Assembly: GCA_964421675.1 (NCBI GenBank)
Contig: CAYQXV010000006.1
Location: 1-64,000 of the forward strand
Origin: CALLPQ01 sp964421675
GTDB taxonomy: Bacteria; Pseudomonadota; Alphaproteobacteria; Caulobacterales; Parvularculaceae
DNA: 64,000 nt
Direction of reading: 5' to 3'
Shown here: piece by piece, positions 43,391-51,617 of the stretch
Layout: every line of letters starts with the position of its first letter
Position numbering within the stretch: position 1 is the first letter of the stretch
Position numbers and translations under genes: made by a program
Notes under the pieces: model-generated
The model's input: the letters and a program-made list of their open reading frames with translations, nothing else
The model's database searches: none
Told to the model about the DNA's origin: nothing

Positions 43391-44281
43391 TTACGGGGTG
43401 ATAATCCCCGATAGAACCGCCTTCACGCACGCCTGAGCACGCGTCGAGGCGCCAAGTTTTTTGGCCGCTCGCTTGAAATACTCATCGATTGTACCGTCTG
43501 CGACGTTCAAAATCCCGGCAATTTCGCTCGTTGTTCGCCCTGCGCCCGCCCAAAGCAAACATTCAATTTCACGTTGGGAAAGCTTGGCGTGGCTTTCAAA
43601 GGCATCATCGGGATTGATAATCGCCGCGATCGATTCAGCAAAATAGGTCGTTGCCAGCGACAATGTCCCTGATTCGGCTTCCCAAAACTTTTTGGCATTT
43701 GCCTGGTTTTCTAGGTCCCACCATCCCAGACCGTAAATACGGTTCCGCTCAGGAGCATGCACGGGGCACAGGGCCCAACCCTCAATGCCATATTCTTCAT
43801 TAACCTCGGCCGCCAGCTTTCGCTCACTTGGCGTTGCAAGTTTGATATCCTCTTCGCCAAAATATGTGACCGGCGAGCGCGAGGTGCGCAACATTCGATA
43901 GGGACGCGCTTGCGTCTGCATTTCCGGGTTTTTCACGACCGCTTGTAAATATTCAGGGGAAACAACGTCCCCATAGAGCCGACTCTCGGGGTTGCCAAGA
44001 GGGCTCTCTATATCATTGCGACTAATCAAAAAGCCGCAACCGTCAAAGCCCGCCCTGGAAAGTCGATCAGAGAACCAATTCCAGCGCTCTTCTACAGTTG
44101 CGCCATGTGCAGGCGATAGAATGTCTGTCGGATCAAGCAACAGCTGGGCCGCACTCTTCTTAGGACTCTTCCGTTTCGAAGACTTGCCCTGTTTCTTGCG
44201 ACCGCTCTCACTGCCACCCTTAATGTGTGCAGAGACAAACGGCTGCCTCATCTCATCAGTCGAAATTTGAAAATTTGCCAT
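43391..44281 (-). CDS. LuxR-family transcriptional regulator without a nearby luxI
   Basis: The 296-aa protein has an autoinducer-binding-like domain (about 60-215: RWNWFSDRLSRAGFDGCGF to TYFAESIAAII) and a C-terminal LuxR helix-turn-helix (about 230-290: LSQREIECLLWAGAGRTTSE, then IAGILNVADGTIDEYFKRAA). The ligand pocket lacks the usual Asp-Pro pair I would expect for acyl-homoserine lactone binding. A basic linker (GRKKQGKSSKRKSPKKS) near residues 25-42 is unusual. I chose ATG 44281 with GGGAGAGGG upstream. No synthase gene is in the window, so it is an orphan or solo regulator. Confidence 0.85.
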   Translation of the reverse strand: MANFQISTDEMRQPFVSAHIKGGSESGRKKQGKSSKRKSPKKSAAQLLLDPTDILSPAHGATVEERWNWFSDRLSRAGFDGCGFLISRNDIESPLGNPESRLYGDVVSPEYLQAVVKNPEMQTQARPYRMLRTSRSPVTYFGEEDIKLATPSERKLAAEVNEEYGIEGWALCPVHAPERNRIYGLGWWDLENQANAKKFWEAESGTLSLATTYFAESIAAIINPDDAFESHAKLSQREIECLLWAGAGRTTSEIAGILNVADGTIDEYFKRAAKKLGASTRAQACVKAVLSGIITP

Positions 44282-44942
44282 ATTACCCTCTCCCAAAAGG
44301 CTATATACTGCAACTAACATACCGTTGGTATTTTTTGCAAGACAAAACGGAAGAAAAACGATGAAACCATTACTTTTGTTGGGTTTTATAGCCTATACAC
44401 CTACCCTAAATTGATGATGGTCATTTTGGGACATCCCATAAAAGGGGGATGAATTCTCACCAAATAGCTCGTGACGTGCGGATTGGAATGTAGACCAAAA
44501 ACGGTGCCATTCAGCTACTGAGCCGATCGATGCTTACATCCATTATCGCGATCAGGTTGAGATAACTAATCGGCTATATCTTTTGGGTGTCGCGTGCGCG
44601 CCAGTCGCGCGCTCAAGGGGCAAACAGACAGGCTGATTGCTGAGGCTCTGATTGCTGGGGCTCTGGATGGCCTCAAGTTCCCTGACAATTATGAGTCANN
44701 NNNNNNNNNNNNNNNNNNNNNNNNNNNNNNNNNNNNNNNNNNNNNNNNNNNNNNNNNNNNNNNNNNNNNNNNNNNNNNNNNNNNNNNNNNNNNNNNNNAC
44801 TTGTTTGGAAAATGCGTGACTTACCGCGACCGCATTCATTGACCATCATCAGCGACCATCATCTGCTGATGTTAGTTTCCAATCACCGCGTACCAGCCGA
44901 CCTCGTTATCCAACCATCGATTCAACACTTCAGGATCCACGC
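44282..44942. other. 661-bp gene-poor region with a 100-N gap (44699-44798)
   Basis: No gene is firmly supported. A small dyad ATACC-GTT-GGTAT (44319-44331) lies 37 bp upstream of the luxR start, and a stem CATCCC/GGGATG at 44432-44451. A reading frame open from 44570 into the gap gives a short peptide I cannot identify (see separate entry). To the right of the gap, 44799-44942 is the sdhC leader. No sequence is shared by the two gap edges, unlike the other two gaps, so real sequence is probably missing here. Confidence 0.6.
44594..44698 (+). other. Unidentified reading-frame fragment running into the gap
   Basis: From GTG 44594 the frame gives about 35 residues (RASRALKGQTDRLIAEALIA, then GALDGLKFPDNYES) before the N run. 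Composition is protein-like and helical, but I do not recognise a family. Contig breaks often fall in mobile elements, so a transposase fragment is possible but not shown. It may also be noncoding. Confidence 0.25.
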
Positions 44943-45368
44943 ATGTCCACTGTGCCCCCTACAAATACCAAGGGCGCGAGAGCGCCGACGGCGCTCTCCC
45001 CTCACCTGCAAATCTGGCGATTTACAGTCACCATGGCCGCCTCGATCACTCATCGCGGCACCGGCATCGCCATGTATGCAGGCACGGCTCTTTTGGCAAT
45101 TTGGCTCTTTGCCACCGCAAGCAGCCCCGCTTTGTTTGCCGTATTGAGCAATATTCTAGCCTCTCCGATCGGATTGATCGTCCTGGCCGGGTATAGCTGG
45201 GCGCTCTTTTTTCACATGATAAACGGGCTTCGCCATTTGTTCTGGGACGCAGGGAAGGGCTTTGAGCTTAAAACAGCGCGCATGACCGCCTGGACCGCCT
45301 ATATCGGGGCAACAATATTGATGCTCATCGTTATGACCGTTGGCCTATCACGCGCAGGAGTTCTTTAA
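44943..45368 (+). CDS. sdhC: Succinate dehydrogenase cytochrome b556 subunit
   Basis: Membrane anchor that helps bind heme b and ubiquinone in complex II. Signature SPHLQIWRFTVTMAASITHRG holds the quinone-site Ser and Arg, and the heme-ligand His is in HMINGLRHLFWD. Three transmembrane helices are visible. Length 141 aa with an N-terminal extension of about 20 residues. First gene of sdhCDA; ATG 44943 with AGGA upstream. The promoter is near or inside the adjacent assembly gap. Confidence 0.95.
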   Translation: MSTVPPTNTKGARAPTALSPHLQIWRFTVTMAASITHRGTGIAMYAGTALLAIWLFATASSPALFAVLSNILASPIGLIVLAGYSWALFFHMINGLRHLFWDAGKGFELKTARMTAWTAYIGATILMLIVMTVGLSRAGVL

Positions 45369-45370
45369 TC

Positions 45371-45703
45371 ATGTCATCAAAAGGTACATCAACATTTGTG
45401 ATGCAGCGCGCCAGCGCGATCTTGTTATTGCCGCTGGCTTTATGGTTTTTGATATCACTTGTCGGACAAGTCGGCGCATCGCACGCAGACATGAAAGCTT
45501 GGTTGGGCGCGCCGGTTAACGCCCTGCTTATGGCATTGTTCATCGTGATTGGCGCGTTCCATATGCGCATCGGCGTTGCCGAAGTGATTGAGGATTATAT
45601 TCATGGCGGTCTGCGTTCAGTTTTGATGATCGCAAACTGGGTGTTTGCGGTCTTTGTCGCACTCTTCGCTGGATGGAGCGTCTTGACGCTGGCATTTGGC
45701 TAA
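45371..45703 (+). CDS. sdhD: Succinate dehydrogenase membrane anchor subunit
   Basis: Second anchor of complex II, 110 aa, with three hydrophobic helices (SAILLLPLALWFLISLVG; PVNALLMALFIVIGAFHM; MIANWVFAVFVALFAGW). The heme/quinone region reads FHMRIGVAEVIEDYIHGG. It starts 2 bp after the sdhC stop, so the genes are co-translated. Sequence conservation of SdhD is low in general; the position between sdhC and sdhA supports the name. Confidence 0.93.
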   Translation: MSSKGTSTFVMQRASAILLLPLALWFLISLVGQVGASHADMKAWLGAPVNALLMALFIVIGAFHMRIGVAEVIEDYIHGGLRSVLMIANWVFAVFVALFAGWSVLTLAFG

Positions 45704-45762
45704 TTCGATCCATCTAATTCAATTAAACGTACATAATAAAAACCACGTTCCGAGGGTCCTCC

Positions 45763-47550
45763 ATGTCGTCAACTTACGAAATTATTGATCACGAATATGA
45801 TGTCGTCGTCGTTGGCGCCGGTGGCGCTGGATTGCGCGCAACACTTGGCGCTGCGCAAGCGGGTTTAAAAACCGCATGCGTTACCAAAGTGTTCCCGACA
45901 CGCTCGCACACTGTTGCCGCGCAGGGCGGAATATCGGCATCCCTGGGCAATATGGGTGAAGATGACTGGCGCTGGCATATGTACGATACCGTGAAGGGAT
46001 CGGACTGGCTGGGCGATCAGGATGCGATTGAATATCTGTGTAAAAATGCACCGGCCGCTGTTTATGAATTAGAACATTGGGGCGTTCCGTTTTCTCGGAC
46101 AGATGAAGGCAAAATTTATCAGCGTGCATTTGGCGGCATGACCAAAAACTTTGGTGAAGGTCAGGTACAACGCACCTGTGCCGCTGCTGACCGAACCGGA
46201 CACGCTATTCTTCACACGCTTTACGGCCAGTCGGTCAAACAGAAAGCAGAATTCTTTATTGAGTATTTTGCGCTTGATTTGATTATGAATGACGCTGGCG
46301 AATGCGTCGGCCTTATGGCGTGGCGTCTTGATGACGGCACCATTCACCGCTTTTCAGCAAAAATGGTTGTCCTGGCAACTGGTGGATATGGCCGCGCGTT
46401 CTTCTCATGTACATCAGCGCACACCTGTACAGGCGATGGCAATGCGATGGTTCTGCGAGCCGGGCTTCCGCTGCAGGATATGGAATTTATCCAGTTCCAC
46501 CCCACCGGCATTTATGGTGCCGGCGTTCTAATTACTGAAGGGGCCCGAGGGGAAGGTGGTTATCTGACCAACTCCGAAGGCGAACGCTTCATGGAGCGAT
46601 ATGCGCCGTCTGCGAAAGATCTCGCATCGCGCGACGTTGTTTCACGCTCCATGACAATCGAAATTCAAGAAGGCCGAGGCGTTGGTCCGAATAAGGATCA
46701 CATTCACCTCAACCTTAACCACCTGGACCCTGCTGTCTTGGCACAGCGCCTGCCGGGTATTTCGGAATCAGCAAAAGTATTTGCCGGTGTTGATGTCACC
46801 AAAGAACCGATCCCAGTTATCCCGACCGTGCATTATAATATGGGCGGCATTCCTACCAATTATCATGGCGAAGTTGTCACCAAAAAAGGGGATGATACTG
46901 ATGTTGTCGTTCCGGGTCTGATGGCAATTGGTGAAGCGGGCTGCGTTTCAGTGCATGGCGCTAACAGACTTGGATCGAACTCACTTATTGATCTTGTTGT
47001 GTTTGGGCGTGCAGCAGGTCAACGGTGCGGCGATATTGTTGACGCGAAAGCGCCTAACCCAGCACTTCCTGCTGATGCCGGGCAGGATGCTCTTTCTCGG
47101 CTCGATCATTTCCGCTACGCGAAAGGCTCTACGCCCACCGCAAAACTGCGCGGACAGATGCAACGGGTGATGCAAGAAAATTGCGCGGTATTTAGAACTG
47201 GCGACAGCCTTGAGACCGGGCGCACCCGCATTCGCGGCGTCTATGACGGCCTTCCCGATATTGGCGTGAACGATCGCTCCATGGTTTGGAACACCGATCT
47301 CGTTGAAACTCTGGAATTTGATAATCTTATTTCACAATCCTTGGTGACGATGGAAGCTGCAGCCAATCGCACGGAAAGTCGCGGCGCGCACGCCCGTGAA
47401 GACTTCCCCGATCGCGATGATAAGGACTGGATGAAACATACCGCAACGTGGTTTTCTAATGGGAAAGTTACAATCGATTATCGCCCCGTGCACGATTACA
47501 CACTGACCGATGAAATGGAGTATGTTAAACCTAAAAAACGGGTTTACTAA
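45763..47550 (+). CDS. sdhA: Succinate dehydrogenase flavoprotein subunit
   Basis: Catalytic subunit with covalent FAD, oxidising succinate to fumarate. FAD motif VVVGAGGAGLRAT, flavin-linking His in RSHTVAAQGG, substrate-site HPTGIYG and the capping-domain RGEGGYLTNSEGERFMERY are all present. Length 595 aa is normal. It lies 59 bp after sdhD. No sdhB follows: a terminator and then hppD come next, so the iron-sulfur subunit must be encoded elsewhere. Confidence 0.97.
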   Translation: MSSTYEIIDHEYDVVVVGAGGAGLRATLGAAQAGLKTACVTKVFPTRSHTVAAQGGISASLGNMGEDDWRWHMYDTVKGSDWLGDQDAIEYLCKNAPAAVYELEHWGVPFSRTDEGKIYQRAFGGMTKNFGEGQVQRTCAAADRTGHAILHTLYGQSVKQKAEFFIEYFALDLIMNDAGECVGLMAWRLDDGTIHRFSAKMVVLATGGYGRAFFSCTSAHTCTGDGNAMVLRAGLPLQDMEFIQFHPTGIYGAGVLITEGARGEGGYLTNSEGERFMERYAPSAKDLASRDVVSRSMTIEIQEGRGVGPNKDHIHLNLNHLDPAVLAQRLPGISESAKVFAGVDVTKEPIPVIPTVHYNMGGIPTNYHGEVVTKKGDDTDVVVPGLMAIGEAGCVSVHGANRLGSNSLIDLVVFGRAAGQRCGDIVDAKAPNPALPADAGQDALSRLDHFRYAKGSTPTAKLRGQMQRVMQENCAVFRTGDSLETGRTRIRGVYDGLPDIGVNDRSMVWNTDLVETLEFDNLISQSLVTMEAAANRTESRGAHAREDFPDRDDKDWMKHTATWFSNGKVTIDYRPVHDYTLTDEMEYVKPKKRVY

Positions 47551-47601
47551 CGCACACCGCGCTTAACGCGTACGCGACTTCACGCACAAGAAACTTACTA
47601 C

Positions 47602-47638
47602 AAAAAAATGGGCGACAAATCTGTCACCCATTTTTTTT
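47602..47638 (+). terminator. Intrinsic terminator after sdhA
   Basis: A run of A leads into TGGGCGACA, loop AATC, TGTCACCCA and then nine T. One C-A mismatch lies in the stem. It lies about 52 bp past the sdhA stop and ends the sdhCDA transcript. T and A runs on both sides would also allow action on the other strand. Confidence 0.85.
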
Positions 47639-47845
47639 TACGCATCATCTCTAATACGATGAAGGCTTACGCATCTTTGGCACGGGCATTTTGCCCTCGC
47701 CCGGTGAAAGCAGATTCTATCTTGAAGACCAATCGCCAAATCGAATAAAATTCGGTACATTATCGCGAACCAAGGCACACGCGCTTACTTCAATTCCAAA
47801 ACAACATTCACCACTAGAATGTTTTTTAAAAAGGCATGACATCCC

Positions 47846-48928
47846 ATGGCAGATCTTTTTGATAATCCAGCCGGTTTAGATGGATTTGAATTTATTGAGT
47901 TTTCAGCGCCCCAAAAGGGCCAACTCGAACCTGTATTCGAAACGATGGGCTTCACCAATATTGCTCACCACCGCTCCAAAGATGTCAGTCTATGGCGTCA
48001 AGGCGGCATCAATCTGATCACAAATTATGAAGAGCGCTCTCCGGCTTGGTATTTCAGCCGGGAACATGGTCCGTCCGCATGCGGTATGGGCTTTCGCGTC
48101 AAAGACGCGGCAAAGGCGTACGCCCATCTGTTATCAAAAGGCGCTGAGCCTGTTGAGGTAGAGACCGGGCCTATGGAATTGCGACTGCCAGCCATTCGCG
48201 GAATTGGCAATTCGATAATTTATCTTATCGACCGCTATGGCGATGATCTCGATATTTACGATATTGATTTCATTCCCATTCCAAATGTCAATCAGCACCC
48301 AGAAGGATGCGGGTTTAACATCATCGATCACCTTACCCACAATGTTTATGGTGGGCGGATGAAATATTGGGCCGACTTCTACGAGACCTTATTCAATTTC
48401 CGGGAAATCCGTTTTTTCGATATTAAAGGGGAATATACCGGCCTAACCTCGAAGGCACTCACCGCGCCCGATGGTAAAATCCGTATCCCCCTTAATGAAG
48501 AAGGCGAAGGGGGAAAAGGCCAGATTGAAGAATTTTTGCGGGAGTTTAACGGCGAAGGCATCCAGCACATCGCTTTGATTTGCGATGATCTTATTGCCTG
48601 CTGGGACAGGTTGAAAAAACACGGTGTACCCTTCATGAAGGCACCGCCAGAAACCTATTATAAAATGTTGGACGAGCGGCTTCCAAGCCACGGTGAGCCC
48701 GTAAATGCCCTGCAACAACGCGGCATCTTACTTGATGGCACAACCGAAGGCGGCACGTCTCGATTATTGCTGCAAATTTTTGCCGAACCTCGCATTGGCC
48801 CTGTCTTCTTTGAATTCATTCAACGCAAAGGTGATGATGGGTTTGGTGAGGGTAACTTCAAAGCTTTATTCGAAAGCATAGAACGCGACCAAATTGAACG
48901 CGGTGTCCTGGACACAAAAGAAGGATAA
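47846..48928 (+). CDS. hppD: 4-Hydroxyphenylpyruvate dioxygenase
   Basis: Converts 4-hydroxyphenylpyruvate to homogentisate with Fe(II). The three iron ligands are His162 (IIDHLTHN), His241 (GIQHIALICDD) and Glu323 (FFEFIQRKGD), one residue off the Pseudomonas numbering, and the 360-aa length matches. The C-terminal helix region DGFGEGNFKALFESIERDQ closes the active site. ATG 47846 with AAAGG upstream. First of three tightly spaced genes for tyrosine breakdown. The next gene begins 5 bp after its stop. Confidence 0.96.
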   Translation: MADLFDNPAGLDGFEFIEFSAPQKGQLEPVFETMGFTNIAHHRSKDVSLWRQGGINLITNYEERSPAWYFSREHGPSACGMGFRVKDAAKAYAHLLSKGAEPVEVETGPMELRLPAIRGIGNSIIYLIDRYGDDLDIYDIDFIPIPNVNQHPEGCGFNIIDHLTHNVYGGRMKYWADFYETLFNFREIRFFDIKGEYTGLTSKALTAPDGKIRIPLNEEGEGGKGQIEEFLREFNGEGIQHIALICDDLIACWDRLKKHGVPFMKAPPETYYKMLDERLPSHGEPVNALQQRGILLDGTTEGGTSRLLLQIFAEPRIGPVFFEFIQRKGDDGFGEGNFKALFESIERDQIERGVLDTKEG

Positions 48929-48933
48929 CCCTC

Positions 48934-49494
48934 ATGAGTGCTCTGCAATTAAACGGCTTTCACCACGTTGCCTATCGATGCAAAGACGCAAAAGAAACGG
49001 TCAATTTTTACCGCGATGCGTTGAATATGGATTTTCAACTCGCAATCGCTGAAGATCATGTGCCGTCAACTGGTGAACATGATCCCTATATGCATATTTT
49101 TCTGGATGCGGGTAACGGAAATGTTCTTGCGTTTTTCGAACTCCCCACCCAGCCCGATATGGGCAGAGACGAAAATACCCCCAGATGGGTTCAGCATATC
49201 GCTTTCAAAGTCGACAATGTTGATGTCCTAAACGATGCCAAACAACGCATAGAAAAAATGGGTACTTCCGTTATTGGTCCGATCAATCATGGAATATTCA
49301 AATCGATCTATTTCTTTGATCCCAATGGCCACAGACTTGAGCTCGCCGCAAACACCGGAACAGCGGAACAAATGTCAGAACTAAAGCGTGTTGCCCCAGA
49401 CATGCTTGAAGAATGGAGCAAAACAAAAAAAGCGCCGCGTCATGCCGCTTGGTTACACGACAAAATTAATGCTGAAGGCCAGGACCCATCATGA
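48934..49494 (+). CDS. VOC-family protein within the tyrosine-degradation operon
   Basis: A 186-aa VOC protein with two modules: FHHVAYRCKDAKETVNFYRD and WVQHIAFKVDNVDVLND. Candidate metal ligands are His11 or His12 in the first, the His in VQHIAF and the Glu in GHRLELAAN. This resembles extradiol-dioxygenase-like and glyoxalase-like proteins, but the substrate is not evident. It is wedged between hppD (5 bp) and the fumarylacetoacetase-family gene (4-bp ATGA overlap), so a role in the homogentisate pathway or in clearing a side product is likely (inference). Confidence 0.8.
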   Translation: MSALQLNGFHHVAYRCKDAKETVNFYRDALNMDFQLAIAEDHVPSTGEHDPYMHIFLDAGNGNVLAFFELPTQPDMGRDENTPRWVQHIAFKVDNVDVLNDAKQRIEKMGTSVIGPINHGIFKSIYFFDPNGHRLELAANTGTAEQMSELKRVAPDMLEEWSKTKKAPRHAAWLHDKINAEGQDPS

Positions 49495-50501
49495 AACTTG
49501 CCACCCTTAAAACATCCAGCCGCGATGGAAAGCTCGTTATCGTCGCAAAAGACCTTACGCACTATGCCGACGCCTCCTCCATCGCCCCGACATTGCAAGC
49601 CGCCTTGGATGATTGGGAAAATAGTGCGCCTGAATTGGAAAAACTATCCGCGCAGGTCAACGCCAAGACGATTGAAACACACCCCTTTGATCAAAAGGCA
49701 TGCGCAAGCCCGTTACCACGCGCCTATCAATGGGCCGATGGAAGCGCCTATATCAACCATGTTGAATTGGTGCGAAAAGCGCGCGGCGCTGAAGTCCCCG
49801 AAAGTTTCTATGACGACCCGCTCATGTATCAAGGGGGATCAGATGTGTTCCTTGGCCCATATGACCCGATACCCTTAGGCAATGAAAGCTGGGGATGCGA
49901 TATGGAAGGGGAAGTTGCGATCATCACAGATGACGTCCCTATGGGCGTCACCGAAGATATGGCAACAAACCATATAAAATTGATTATGCTGTGTAATGAT
50001 GTGTCTTTGCGCGGACTAATCCCCGGCGAGTTGGCCAAAGGGTTTGGCTTCTTTCAATCCAAGCCGCCGAGTGCATTTAGCCCGGTTGCCGTTACACCCG
50101 ATGAATTAGGAGATAGCTGGCGCAACTCGCTGGTTCACCTGCCCTTACATGTCGATTATAATGGGAAACCATTTGGCCGGGCCCAAGCGGGCGTTGATGC
50201 TACATTCTCTCTAGCCCGTCTCGTGGCTCATGCGGCCATGACACGCCCGCTTAGCGCTGGCACGGTTATTGGCTCTGGAACAGTTTCCAATAAAGGCGCA
50301 GATGGCGGTCCCGGTAAGCCAGTCGATGAAGGCGGTCTTGGATATTCTTGCATCGCCGAAATCCGGATGATTGAAACGATCACTAACGGTAAACCCTCAA
50401 CGCCGTTTATGTCGGCTGGAGATACTGTCAGCATTGAAATGGATGATAACACCGGTGCTTCAATTTTTGGGCGTATTGAGCAAAAAGTTATTGCGGTTTA
50501 A
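49491..50501 (+). CDS. Fumarylacetoacetate hydrolase family protein
   Basis: 336-aa FAH-type hydrolase. Marks are ACASPLPRAYQWADGSAYIN (N-terminal lid), the metal-binding acidic cluster DMEGEVAIITDDVPMG, the catalytic surroundings in SLRGLIPGELAKGFGFFQSK and the end segment VIGSGTVSNKGADGG with GGLGYSCIAEIRMIE. In a cluster with hppD it should hydrolyse fumarylacetoacetate (or maleylacetoacetate) to fumarate and acetoacetate. The start overlaps the VOC gene by 4 bp. Homogentisate dioxygenase and maleylacetoacetate isomerase genes are not beside it. Confidence 0.9.
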   Translation: MKLATLKTSSRDGKLVIVAKDLTHYADASSIAPTLQAALDDWENSAPELEKLSAQVNAKTIETHPFDQKACASPLPRAYQWADGSAYINHVELVRKARGAEVPESFYDDPLMYQGGSDVFLGPYDPIPLGNESWGCDMEGEVAIITDDVPMGVTEDMATNHIKLIMLCNDVSLRGLIPGELAKGFGFFQSKPPSAFSPVAVTPDELGDSWRNSLVHLPLHVDYNGKPFGRAQAGVDATFSLARLVAHAAMTRPLSAGTVIGSGTVSNKGADGGPGKPVDEGGLGYSCIAEIRMIETITNGKPSTPFMSAGDTVSIEMDDNTGASIFGRIEQKVIAV

Positions 50502-50585
50502 CCGGCTCGAATAAATTTTGCCGGAAAACCTGCAAAATCACTTCATGATCTCTAACGTGAGCATCGTAAGGTCGGCACGGCACCG

Positions 50586-51616
50586 CTAAGGGCGCTGCTT
50601 TGGCGCGCGCGGTATTAGGGCGGGTGTTCGTTTCCGATAGGCTTGATAGGCAGGGTNNNNNNNNNNNNNNNNNNNNNNNNNNNNNNNNNNNNNNNNNNNN
50701 NNNNNNNNNNNNNNNNNNNNNNNNNNNNNNNNNNNNNNNNNNNNNNNNNNNNNNNNGGCGCGCGCGGTATTAGGGCGGGTGTTCGTTTCCGATAGGCTTG
50801 ATAGGCAGGGTCATCCCCCCACTTTTTCAAAGCATGCTTATCGAGCAGCGGAACGCCGCTCACCTTTAGCAATAAGAATGCGACAAATACTGGCGAGACG
50901 GCAACAATCCACTCTGGCCCGCGTATAATCGGCAGAGCGATTACAAAAACGCCAATCCATAGAAGAATTTCACCAAAATAATTTGGATGGCGCGACCAGG
51001 CCCAAAGACCTGAGGTAATGAAGGTGTCCTTATTTTTAGGATCTTTTCGGAAAGCCCTTTTTTGCGCATCAGCTACAACTTCAATTGCAAATCCAACAAC
51101 CCACAAGATGGCCCCGAGGAAAAAGAAAATATCGATGGGCATTCTATTTTGTGTTGAGATCACCAACAAGGCGCCGAGTGATGTCAAAATTACCCAAGTC
51201 GCCTGCAGCGTCCATGCGGTTAAAAACCTGCCCGCATGTGTTTTGATTTGATCGAACCGTCGGTCATGACCATCGGCTTGAATTCTCGTAAATAGAAATG
51301 AGCCAAGTCGCAGGGCCCATATAAAAACCATACTCGCCGCAACAATAGCGCGCAGATCCAAGGGCGCCGATAACACTCCTGCTGTCCCTATAACCGAAAA
51401 ATAGGTGAACGCCCCCACAAGGTCATAAAATCGTTCAGATTGCGCGATTGCTGACGGAAAAAATGCCAACCAATTTATACCATAGGCAACAACGGCACAT
51501 ACAAACAATACCGACAATCCGCCAACACGCACATCGCCAAGGCCGGCAATATAGGCAGTACTGCAACCCAATATCGTAAAAATTCCTATGCTGAGGAATA
51601 TGCGGATATTTTTCAT
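50586..51616 (-). CDS. DUF1295-family membrane protein (isoprenylcysteine methyltransferase/steroid reductase-like)
   Basis: Integral membrane protein with about seven helices. The C-terminal part FITSGLWAWSRHPNYFGEIL, then the segment ending KWGDDPAYQAYRKRTPALIP, is the DUF1295 signature shared with ICMT methyltransferases and 5-alpha-reductases. It starts at ATG 51616, one base after the thiolase stop (TAATATG), so it is coupled to it. The gene crosses a 100-N run that is flanked by an identical 55-bp sequence. Collapsing that duplicate gives an unbroken frame ending LIPRAPKQRP at the TAG at 50586-50588, about 290 residues. Confidence 0.8.
50602..50811. repeat. Identical 55-bp contig ends around a false gap (50657-50756)
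   Basis: Bases 50602-50656 and 50757-50811 are identical over 55 bp. They sit immediately at both edges of the 100-N run. This is what unmerged overlapping contig ends look like, not a biological repeat. True sequence is probably one copy with no N, which shortens the region by 155 bp. Confidence 0.9.
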
Positions 51617-51617
51617 A

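Noticed and set aside
44319..44331. ATACC-GTT-GGTAT dyad upstream of the luxR-type gene as a lux box
   Set aside because: Only 5-bp arms with a 3-bp centre, unlike the usual 18-20-bp lux box; kept only as a note in the region entry.
44594..44698. Transposase gene at the gap edge
   Set aside because: The visible 35 residues match no transposase motif I know, and no terminal inverted repeats or target duplication can be seen.
50602..50811. A genuine 55-bp direct repeat or insertion in the DUF1295 gene
   Set aside because: The copies sit exactly at both edges of the N run and collapsing them restores a normal gene end, which fits an assembly artefact better.
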